Below are positions 54,131-64,000 of a DNA stretch of 64,000 nucleotides, one piece after another. The notes below the pieces were generated by a model. It did no database searches, had not been told where the DNA came from, and saw only the letters and a program-made list of their open reading frames with translations. This DNA is from Ceratopteris richardii (taxonomy: Eukaryota; Streptophyta; Polypodiopsida; Polypodiales; Pteridaceae). Made by a program: the position numbers and the translations under genes. The stretch lies in NCBI GenBank assembly GCA_020310875.1, contig CM035437.1, positions 47,055,556 through 47,119,555 on the forward strand, read 5' to 3'. Within the stretch, counting starts at the first letter, position 1, and the number at the start of each line of letters is the position of its first letter.

Positions 54131-57100
54131 GAGCACCCACGATAATAGTGAGGAATGAAGAATCAGCAATCCCTAGAAACACGGAAGTGATCAAGAATAC
54201 CAAAGTACAATGTAATCTCACTCTAGAGGAGTTGTTAAAGGTAAAACCAGAATTGTGGAAACATGTAGCAAATCAATTCCCCGAGCTTGCTACTACTCCC
54301 TCACAAATAGGATCACAAAATAAGGTACCAGAGATACCCGTAGAAAAGATTGGAGATGTAAGCGAAGGAGAGGAAGGTAACACTTATCTTCCGATAACCC
54401 ATCAGGGCTACACCACGAAAGCCATCTTAGATTCAGGAGCCGGAGTAGCCATCGCTACCACCGCTTTATGGAAACGTTGGGGTAAGCCAGCATTAAGACC
54501 CACCAGGATGAAGCTACAAATGGCTGACGGACACATAGAAAAACCATTAGGCTTACTAGAAGGCATATCTCTCACCACTTGTGGTGTAGAATTTGAGCAT
54601 ACTTTTGCCATTTGTGATTTTAGTAAAAATCATGCTTATGAGATGATATTGGGACGACCATTCATGCGTCAGTTGCAAATTGTACAAGATTGGGGAACCA
54701 ATTCTTTGTACTTGCAACATTTACAAGTGACTACCAAAGTCAATCTTAAAGACTATTCACATCGAGATGTACCCCCAATACAATGGAATACCATCCATAA
54801 GACACCAGTAGAGACGGAATCCGTGCACTCATTAGAATCAGATCCTTCTTGGTTGCACGAGGACACTCATTTATGGATGTGTAAGGTAGCAAAGCAAGAG
54901 GAAGAAAGATTAGAAGCCAGGACCTTAGGTGCAGAACAAAATCCACGAACCCTTCAAGATCCAGCTTACGCGCCTGTAGTATTCCCTGACGAAGAGTTTG
55001 AACCCCATGGTTGGGCAGAAATCCTAGCAACCATGGATGTAGCCATCAATGAAGAACAATGGACTCCCCACTGTGACGAGGATGGCTATGACATTTCAGT
55101 TTTCACGATAGAGCCAATCATGTGCGATGCAATTTTAGAAGAGTGTGAACCTAACACTGATGCATTTGAGGATGCAAGCGATTTTGATTTAGAATCAATT
55201 ATCATGGACTCTCCATTTGCATCAGAGGAAGAATATTTCTACGAAGTAGAGACTCACCCTCAGAGACACGAGGAAATTACGAATGAGGTGAGATTAGCCA
55301 CAGAAGTGACTACTAAGAGTGAAGGCAAGAAAAGAAAGAAGAAAGAAACCACGACAGAAAAAGAAGAATCTTTGTTTGAAGTACCCGAGAACTTCAAGAA
55401 ATATGAAATCGAAGATAGAAGAATCATGGTACGAATGCCTAATAGAAAGGCGAATGACGGACAAGTATATGATAACCGAGAGAAAACCAAGAAAATAATA
55501 GTAGCCATAGAAGGAGAAGAAGAAAAATGTACATACATAGGGCATGATTTGACGAAGGAAGAAGAAGAAGAATTAGTTGCCCTATTGCGTGAATATAGAG
55601 ATGTTTTTGCTTGGAGTTACAAAGATTTGAAAGGAGTAGATCCAGATATATGTTCTCATAGAATCCCTATGACTCCAGATGCAAAACCGACAAAACAAAA
55701 ACCGTACACGTACAATGATAACTACGCTGCGAAGATTAAAGAGGAGATAGATCGATTGATAGAAGCAGGATTCATCTATGAAATTGAGCATACCGAATGG
55801 GTATCTCCCATTGTGGTAGTGCCCAAGAAGAATGGAAAATTGCGTGTGTGTATTAACCTTAAAAAAGTTAATGCCGCAACGATTAGAGATAGCTATCCTC
55901 TTCCTATCACAGAACATCTATTGGAAAGAGTTGCGGGCAAGGAAGTTTACAGCTTTCTTGATGGTTTTTCAGGCTATAATCAAGTAGCCATTGCTCCAGA
56001 GGACCAACACAAGACGGCATTTGCCACTGAATGGGGCATATTTGCATTTCGGGTAATGCCATTTGGCTTAACAAATGCACCCGCCACTTTCCAGCGACTC
56101 ATGTGTCATGTTTTTAAGGAATTCCTACGCAAGAGTTTGGAAGTTTATGTCGATGACTTATGTGCACATTCAAATGTAAGACAGACACATATCCCAGAGT
56201 TAAGACAAATATTTGACAAATGTCGAGAATATCAGGTTTGTTTGAACCCAGAAAAATGTGTTTTCATGGTCAGACAAGGCAAAATTCTAGGACACATTGT
56301 GTCAAAAAATGGAATCTCTACGGATGAGGAAAAAGTAAAGGTAATTGCAGATTTACCTAGACCAACTAACGTAAAAGAAGTACAAGCATTTATGGGCCAT
56401 TGCGGTTATTATAGGAGATTCATACACATGTATGCAATCATAGCCAAGCCTTTGTACTCTCTTTTAACCAATTTTGAATGGACAGATGAATGTGAAAATT
56501 CATTCAATGAACTTAAACGACATTTGTGCTCAGCACCTATACTGACAACCCCAGATTGGAACAAGCCATTCCATGTACATGTGGATGCATCCAATTACGC
56601 CATAGGATGTGTGTTAGCACAACCCACGAATGACGGTAACATAGATCTCCCCATAGCTTACGCGAGTAGACAATTGAATGCAGCAGAAAGAAATTACACC
56701 ACTACGGAACGAGAAGGATTAGGGATGATCTACGCGGTAAAGAAGTTCAGACACTACTTGTTGGCCAACAAATTCAAGTTCTTTACAGATCATCAAGCCC
56801 TATTGTACCTAGTCAACAAACCATGTAACACAGGAGGATTGATACGTTGGTTTCTATTACTCATGGAGTATGATTTTGAAGTAGTAGTCAGGAAAGGAAA
56901 GACACATCTTAGAGCCGACCACCTTTCAAGATTAACCTCAGGAGAAGCTCCTCAAGGAGTAGTGGACGAATTACCAGATGCATATTTGTTTAACCTTGAG
57001 ATAGCACCGAATGGGCTAAGCCTATAGTCCCTATTCTCACCTACGGACCCAAGATTCCTAGGATAAAGATCAAAGAAGGAGAGATTACCAAGTCTCAGAG

Positions 57101-58839
57101 ATACCAAATCATAGCAGGAAGCATATATAAACAGGATAATCAAAAGATTCTTGCTTGTTGTGTAGATGAATCAGAAGATGTGAATTGGTTGCAATTAGCA
57201 CACATAGGTGCACTACAACAACATCATTCAAAACATCGAACATTGCAGACTCTACATAGATTAGGAGTATATTGGCCTTCGATGGAGGCAGAGGTCTACA
57301 AGTTGTGTAAAGAATGCCATGCCTGTTGTGAAAGACCACCAGTAGAGCATGCTACACTATATCACGTGTCTCTCACACCAGACTGGAGTGAACAATTAGT
57401 GACATACTTGAGGACGAAGACATTCCCTCAAGGAATGACTTTAGCACGACAACGCAGTCTAGAGCAGGAAGCTCAAGATTATTCACTTATTGGTGATAAC
57501 CTATACAAAAGAGGACGAGATGGATATCTAAGACAATGTGTTCATGAGAGCGATTATCTGAGCATACTAGAGACTGCACACCAAGGTGTTGCAAGAGGTC
57601 ATTTTGGACCCGATAGGATAATCAAAGCCATCCTCTTTGCAGGATTATGGTGGCCCACTCTTCACATGGATGCTCATACCTATGTAAAGAGATGTGATGT
57701 GTGCCAAAGAACTCAGTTTCCTACTCGCAGAGATGAAATGCCATTGAAACCCATGATGGGCGGACGTGCATTTTCTAAGTGGGGTATAGACTTTGTAGGA
57801 CCCATTAACCCCCCTGCAAAAGGTACACATGCTGAATACATTATTGTTGCCACAGATTATCTTACGAAATGGGTAGAGGCAAAAGCCACGAAAAAGAATG
57901 ATGCACACACAACTGCAAAATTCTTATTTGAGAATGTCTTTACAAGATATGGACTGCCTATAGAGTTAGTGAGCGATCGAGGCACTCACTTTCTAAACCA
58001 AGTCATTGAATATTTGTTACAGGATTTTATGGTGATTCACAAGAAATCCGCACCATATCATCCTCAGGCCAATGGTCAGGCTGAAAGCACTAATAAGATC
58101 CTTTGTAATGTACTGACGAAACTCGTGAACAACAAACATTCAGATTGGGACAAACAGTTACACCACGCTGTTTGGGCATATCGAGTGGCCTACAAGACCA
58201 TACTCAATGCAACTCCCTTTCAGATGGTTTTTGGTCAGAATGTTGTGCTTCCTTTGGACTTCTTGATACCGACCCTTAAGGTTGCACAAGAACATCAGTG
58301 GACCGGCCATGAATTATCAGCAAGAATAATGGACTTGGAACGATTAGGAGAAACCAGGCTAAAGGCAGCAGCAGTAATATATGCAACGAAGAAGCGACAG
58401 AAAGCATATTTTGATGCACATGTGAAAGATAAAGGCCTAAAAGAAGGAGATTTAGTTCTAGTATATATGCTAAAGCAACACACACGTAAGTTAGAAAAGC
58501 GAGGTTATGGACCTATGATCATTAACAGACTCTCAACAAGTGGAGCAGTACAGTTAGCCACCTTAGAAGGAGACGTAATGCCTAATTATATTAGTGGCTG
58601 TAGAGTCAGGCTATATCAGGAACCTCTTACTGAGGATATGCTTAGACGACTCACGTTGGCAAAGAAGCATAAGGAGGAAGAAAATAGAATACGAGCGGAA
58701 GCTCAGGCAGAAGCAATAGAACGCATTAAACGCATGAAGTTAAGAAGACAAGGACTAGGGAGAGAACATTATAACCATCTGGAAACTACACCCAGATATC
58801 CCATGGCCATGTGTCAAGTAAAGTCAACCACTCATCCTA

Positions 58840-59180
58840 GTATAGTGGACAGGAGACCATTCATTACAGTCAGGCTAGAGCACGACAACCCTTGCCAAGA
58901 GCTCAAGGCTTTAATTGACTCAGGTGCTGCGACTAGTGCGATTAGATGGTCCCACTATAAGGATTCAGGAATAGAAATGCGGCCAATTGAGACATACCTC
59001 ATAGGGCTAGGAGGCATGGAAACCCCTTGCATGGGTGAGGTGGACCTTCCTATCCTCATTAAGGAAGTGACCATGACAGCGAAGCTACTAGTGTGCCATG
59101 ATGACGACCTGATAGAACCCCTAATCCTTGGCCAAGATTGGCTATACGATCACTCAGTGGACCTAAATCTTAGACAAGGC
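58840..59180 (+). other. Second retropepsin-like domain (PR2) of G2 pol
   Basis: IVDRRPFITVRL, then ALIDSGAATSAIR (Asp codon 58,917-58,919), YLIGLGGMETPCMGEVDLP and LILGQDWLYD (59,124-59,150). It aligns residue by residue with G1 PR2. It lies about 280 residues after the integrase catalytic Glu. Confidence 0.78.
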
Positions 59181-59739
59181 TCCTTACAGATTGGAACCTT
59201 AGAACAGAAGCGAGTGATACCGCTTGACTTCCCTAACGGCATTCCAACTGAGGTTTGTAACCCTAGACCCTATGAAATGCATGCGATGGAAGACTGGGAG
59301 ATCTTGGGTCAGATCAGTCACGTTACGTCTACACCAACCTACTCGGGCTTGGCTATGGACAGTTGTCAATCAGAAGGACGACAGGAGATCTTCCCTGGGG
59401 CTTCCTGCAAACTAGAAGGGGCAGCTACCCAACCGCTAGGGCAGATGGACACAATCAGCGGTCAGGTGGGTTGCATCAGCGGCCAAATGAGCACAACACC
59501 CTGCGGTGCTCATCCTTCCAAACTTGCTGCGGACTGGCCTAGATTAAAGATAAATAACGAATCACTTCCTAATGGGCAGGTCACGCAAGTGTTGGATCTC
59601 CCTTCTTTTCCAAAGCAGAGCGTCCAATGGACCTCTCAAACCCAACCACGAAGGAGTCAACCACAACAGAGGGACCAAGACCGACGACACCACCAGACAA
59701 GGCAAAGAAGGTAGCAGTATCAACATCACAGCATAAGTG

Positions 59740-60110
59740 GCACGAGACAAATATGGGTGCCAAAAGGACATCAACCACAGGCTCTTGGCAACACTGCAGA
59801 CAAGAACAGGACAAAGTTTCAAAAGAAGCAGAGTCAGTATCCAAAGTCCCCTCGATCTTCTTCTACAAGTACAAATACTCGGCAGATTTGGATCGCCAAG
59901 AAGTATCTTATCAATCGACCCACACCCATGCAGATTTGGGTACCCAAACAATGTATTATAGCCCAACCCTCAAGCCATGTAATATATACCCCTCAGAAAT
60001 CTTTTCATCCTTCAATACCACCAAAACCGATACCACTTTTTGTCCCTCAGCAGAAACACACCACCCACTCAAAGACTCTTAGGAAATGGATACCGAGACG
60101 TATCCAGACG
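59740..60110 (+). other. IWVPK-motif tail of G2 pol
   Basis: Spaced motifs RQIWVPK, RQIWIAK, MQIWVPK and RKWIPRR in a Ser/Gln/Lys/Pro-rich background. G1 has KQIWICK, SIWVPKR, RQIWVPK and WKWVPKR in the matching region (46,316-46,680). Confidence 0.7.
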
Positions 60111-60411
60111 TCTTCTTGTACCCCCTTATCTAACAATTCTCCCACCCCGTTTAAACTCTTGTAATAATTCACCCTCAACCAAACCTTGTATGAATTCATA
60201 CACCAAAAACCCACATCATGCATAATAAAAGCTCATCAAGAAATGTATGCATAATCTGACCATGTAGGCGTCTAGAGACATGCATTAGCTCTGCAAAAGA
60301 AATAAAAAATCATTGCATCAATCACTTCACGACACTTGGCTACACGGGTTACACATCGGTTATGGAAAGGGATTGCGGTCTCACCTTAATGGGATCATAA
60401 TTAATTTCCAT

Positions 60412-60437
60412 ACTAATGTGCTAATCTTTTGTAGCAG
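60412..60437 (+). promoter_or_regulatory. Conserved branch point and splice acceptor before G2 ORF3
   Basis: ACTAATGTG, TCTTTT and GTAGCAG|AT, matching 46,981-47,010 in G1 in order and spacing. Confidence 0.6.
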
Positions 60438-60464
60438 ATCTTTTCCATTAGCTCGTCAGTCATC

Positions 60465-63400
60465 ATGCAAACCGAAGAAGGACCATCAGAAGCTGGCCCA
60501 AGCACACCAATGGCCAATATTGGAGAATTACTCGCGGAATCTCATCCGACGATGCAACCACCAAAGTTTCAAGGTTTTCCAGGACCCATGCCAATCGATG
60601 ATCCTCCTAGAGGATATACCGAGAAGATTCATCGTAATTCTCACTGGTTTCAAGGCCTAGCAGGACCCTTAGCAGACGCTGATTTCATATTTGAGGCCAA
60701 TTTGGCATTTGATCTTCGCACATGGACCAAGTACCAGTTCTTTTCAAGAGAATTTGAAGGACTGCAGAATACACAAGATTTAACGCACGTTTGGGCACGA
60801 GCGGGATTTACAGAATATTTTAGTGACCCTCTGCCTAAACCCGATTTTTACATATGCTTTTACCTAGTAACCACCTTGACAGCTTCAGAGAACAAGGATC
60901 TACCCGGAACATTCATGTTACCATCCTTGGTAAATGACCCTCCATTCAGAAGGTTTTATTTGTCCAAAGATTTAATTTGTGCAGCTCTCAAAATACATGG
61001 AACGCATACTCCGACGGAGAGAGAACGGCTAGTCCCAGAGCAGATGAAACGTGGTGATGTTACTAAGTGGGAGGATATTTCAGCTATAATCCCTGAGCTC
61101 TTGAAGCCATTGCGGATATGCATGCAGCATTTTGCTTTCCCAGCTTAGGATCGTTTTACCATGCCCCACAAGAGAATCTGGTTTGGTTTATACTTAGCAT
61201 GTACTGGACCTCAAACGGTTCATCTAGCTAGCTGGATAATTGATCAGCTCTATTTGGCACAACATAGATGGGAACGAAAGAAAGTCATCAATGGATGTTG
61301 TGCACTTACAAGGATTATATATATGTGTTTGGCCTATGATTTACCCATAGAGCGCGCCATGACTAGTGAGGAACTGAAGGCATTTAAAGGAACCACAAAG
61401 AAAGCTAGAAAGGCTAGCAAAGGCAGAGCCAGAAAGCGGATGAGAGGCACTATCCCATGCCTACAAGTCCCAGAATCACCCTCGCCACAATCATCTCCAG
61501 AGCAGTCACCGACAGCAGCCACTCCCACAGTACAACCTATTCGTATCAGATTATCAAGACCAGTTGTAACGGAGGGCACCACTAGTACTGTTGCACCCCA
61601 AGCAGCCACAACCACAGAACCTATCACCACAGCAGCTGAAATTCCCACCACCATTGGTGCGGAAGCGTTCTCTTTTCCAATACCCCATTTAGAAGCAGAA
61701 CAAACAGCACCACTGGATCCAACTTTTGATTTTGAGATGCCCGATGCATTCTCCAATGAGTTCCAGTTTTCAGAAGGACAATTGTTTTCTCAAGAATTTG
61801 AAAGGCCTAGCTACCCTACCACACCCAGGGATCTGCCACAAGGACAGATTGTGTCTAGCTCTGATGACGAAAGAACAGCAACCGATGACGACGAAGGCGA
61901 TGACGAAGCCAGCCAGGTAACTCAGGAATCCCAAGAGCATGAACAGATAGATGGTCAAGGCCAACAAACAGACACACATGGTGATACAAGTACCCATGAA
62001 GATGAAACTTACGAAGCAGCAGCTTACACATTGGCTATTAAGAAGCTGTATAGAACTATGGAAAAAGTTTGGGCACGCAAAAAGCTGACAGAGGAAGAGA
62101 GTCAAGCAATAATAGAACAAGAACTTGTCACAGGCAGATTCGAAGACGCATACATCAAAGGATTCAGAGAGTTAGTCAAATCAGTAGGCTCCAACGAAGC
62201 ACTTAGGTACTTGCAAAGAAAGCCACTACCACAGTTTGTCCCCCGTAGAGTACGACTACTTTCAAAGCCCGGCGAATACATTTGTGTACCAACAGGAGCA
62301 CAGTCTTCAGAACAAGCCAGGGAGGCACGCCTCGTCCCCGAAAGTTCGTTGGTAGCAGAAACCATCCTTGTAGACTCCCCACCCCGCGCTACTACTGTAC
62401 ATACCTCAGTAGTCACTGAAGTACCGACCACCCCAACCGCTCCTCCATCACCGCCCGTCCATCCAGCCTCCCCTCTTCACCCTCCTTCCCCCAGACCAAC
62501 ATCTTCATTCGCCGGTGGCGTAGCAGAAATCGTCTTTATGACCACTCACCCCACAATTCCTGCACCCATTAGACTTAGTCTACCCCCTCATACACCCACC
62601 TTTCTATCCAACCCATTCCTCCATCCATCTTTTCCATCTTTCCCCATAACTCCAAGACCCCTTTTTCCATTCCCGCTGCCCCTAACCTTCTCCCCAGTCT
62701 CACCTCCCCGACCCACTGTAACCCCTTTTTCCCCTTTTCACCAAGCTGCTCCAGCCAGCCCCCCTGTAAATTACTCCTCAACCTTTGTAAATCCCGTATT
62801 TACACCAGCACAAGCACCCACGGTCACACCCATATTCACGGTCACTGCACTGGACACGTCCAATGACATGGACATCTCACCACCCACTGCACCATCACTC
62901 ACTTCACTCACGGCACAAACATTTTTAGGCACATCACAATTTTCAACAATCACTACAGCATCCACCTTCCCACCCCCATTCCCCGTTCCCGTTGCATCTA
63001 CATCCACTGCATCTTCATTTAGCACCCCATTAATACTATCACCCACTGTAGATAATGCATTCCGACAGATGTTCATGTGTATGACGCAAGTAAGAGATGA
63101 GTTCACATCTCTTGGCGATAATTACCAGCAGCTGCAGAGGACAACCACTGACTTACAATCGCAGCTTAATTTATTGTCTATTGAGAATGCCTCTCTGAAC
63201 ACCCGATACCAGGAATTACGCGAGGCATATCACAAATTGGAACTAGAAAGCAAAGAAAAGACCAAAGAAGCCACTGCTGACCTGGATAACTTATTAAGAG
63301 CCCAGACAATGCGCAACGCAACGCTAACGAGAAATATGGGCTTACTCAGAAGACATCTAGCAGCAGCAAAGGAAGAAAACCAGCGCTTACAGGACCAGAA

Positions 63401-64000
63401 TCGCGAAAACTTAGAAGCAGCCCTAGACCATCCAGACCAACCACCCAGACCTAGCCGGTTCAAAGCCATTCCCTCAGACTCGATGAGGATGCTGCTAGAA
63501 GATCATGTAAGGCTGCTAGATGAATACGATCGCATGAATGAGGAGTTACAGAAACTCAAAGAAGATCATAAATTACTCCAGTTACGAGCACCGGCACACC
63601 CCGACATACCAGCACTTATGGAACCCTCTCCTGACGTCTTAGAGGAACTCAACGCATTAAGGGCCCAGGTATCAAACCTTAAATCAAGGATCGCAGTATA
63701 TGAAGCACCACCAAGGCCAGATTCCCCACCTGAGCTACTAGCTGAAGAAGAAACTGTCACCATCCCGGTGGAGGAAACGTTTGAAGAGGCATACGAGCCA
63801 CAACCCATCCCAGGCGGACGCGTCACGGCCGACGGCCAGATGACTTACGAACTCCCGACCCCCGCGTGGATGAAGACAATTGAAGAACTTGGGACAACAC
63901 ACTCAACTAGAGTAGAGGCACAATTACATGCCATGGCGATGATAGAAGAACGAATTTTACAATCTCCATTCTTTGCTCATTTGGCCCCGCGACAATACAT
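60465..64000 (+). pseudogene. G2 ORF3: giant post-pol ORF (at least 1,178 codons), one TAG, open at the window end
   Basis: ATG at 60,465 (MQTEEGPSEAGPS). The one in-frame stop, TAG at 61,146, stands where G1 has Gln (FPAQDRF). Conserved domain about residues 50-300 (HSHWF/NSHWFQGLAGPLADADF, YQFFSREFEGLQN, HKRIWFGLYLA, INGCCALTRII). Then come a basic patch (KKARKASKGRARKR), an acidic stretch near residues 465-520 (DDDEGDDEA) and a Pro/Ser/Thr-rich region near 640-860. Two long coiled-coil-like segments (about 865-985 and 1,005-1,085) end the visible part. There is no signal peptide and no membrane helix. It sits where Athila-type elements carry an env-like ORF, but nothing here looks like an envelope. 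The role is unknown; a structural or nuclear-targeting protein is conceivable. Confidence 0.8.

Larger units (their letters stand above)
54127..60164 (+). pseudogene. G2 pol: PR1, RT, RNase H, duplicated HHCC, integrase, PR2, IWVPK tail (one frameshift, one stop)
   Basis: The ATG at 54,127 overlaps the gag stop as ATGA. PR1 has LDSGAG (Asp at residue 102). RT has MPFGLTNAPATFQRLM and YVDD at residues 674-677. RNase H has FHVHVDASNYAIG, FFTDHQALLY and RADHLSRL. A single-base deletion near 57,008 shifts the frame. In the next frame, numbering from 57,180, the first HHCC is H8, H15, C43, C46. The second is H134, H141, C172, C175. The integrase triad is D204, D266, E302. PR2 has D580. A TAG at 59,712 precedes the IWVPK tail, which ends at 60,164 in the same frame. 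All catalytic residues are present, so the enzyme set is complete apart from the two lesions. Confidence 0.9.
49456..64000 (+). mobile_element. G2: Athila/Tat-like Ty3/gypsy element, better preserved, runs off the right edge
   Basis: LTR at 49,456-50,012, then PBS, leader, one continuous gag frame with three point stops, a pol with a single frameshift and a huge ORF3 with one point stop. Same order of parts as G1. The distal ORF3, PPT and 3' LTR lie outside the window. Few lesions suggest that G2 is younger than G1. Confidence 0.88.

Noticed and set aside
60465-64000. ORF3 as a retroviral-type envelope
   Set aside because: No signal peptide, no membrane helix and no Cys-rich ectodomain. Composition is coiled coil and disordered linker.

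Overview
This window is nuclear DNA from a large-genome seed plant. It holds stacked, partly decayed retrotransposons and one processed host-gene chimera. Several observations point to a plant: plant-type synaptotagmin and actin sequence, Copia and Ty3/gypsy elements with iMet-tRNA and Athila/Tat-type primer binding sites, and an L1-type LINE with a plant-style ORF1. A gymnosperm is plausible because old and young elements are deeply layered, but the sequence does not prove it. I found no intact host gene, rRNA, canonical tRNA gene or CRISPR array.

Left part (1-14,970). A decayed LINE lies on the minus strand at 1-2,400. Unassigned DNA follows, then a deleted Copia scrap (5,887-6,150) that runs straight into a 550-bp (TATG)n microsatellite. 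A plus-strand gypsy remnant ('G0', 7,080-14,970) is split by a complete but mutated minus-strand Copia ('Copia1', 8,561-13,704, TSD TTTTG).

Middle part (14,990-35,550). A gag-only LTR element with a tandem LTR arrangement ('TR-GAG') abuts G0. Its second LTR is split by a very young Copia ('Copia2', 17,853-24,430, TSD TCCAT, about 2 differences between its 718-bp LTRs). Copia2 is itself split by a 947-bp DNA transposon with 34-bp terminal inverted repeats. Noncoding DNA with dispersed repeats follows, together with another Copia1-family fragment (27,330-28,775). At 32,224-33,752 an intronless synaptotagmin copy is fused to an intronless actin fragment.

Right part (35,550-64,000). Two related Athila/Tat-like Ty3/gypsy elements, G1 and G2, lie head to tail. 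The order of parts is LTR, Athila/Tat-type PBS, leader with a conserved splice donor, long gag with CCHC knuckles, and pol. In pol the order is PR, RT, RNase H, a duplicated HHCC module, the integrase core, a second retropepsin-like domain and a tail of spaced IWVPK motifs. A large third ORF (over 1,170 codons in G2, running off the window) lies behind a conserved branch point and splice acceptor. In both elements the leader AUG would splice in frame to ORF3. This architecture is the most interesting content of the window.

Many premature stops in G1, G2, Copia1 and the LINE look like C-to-T changes (CAG to TAG, TGG to TAG, CGA to TGA), as expected of long-methylated transposons.
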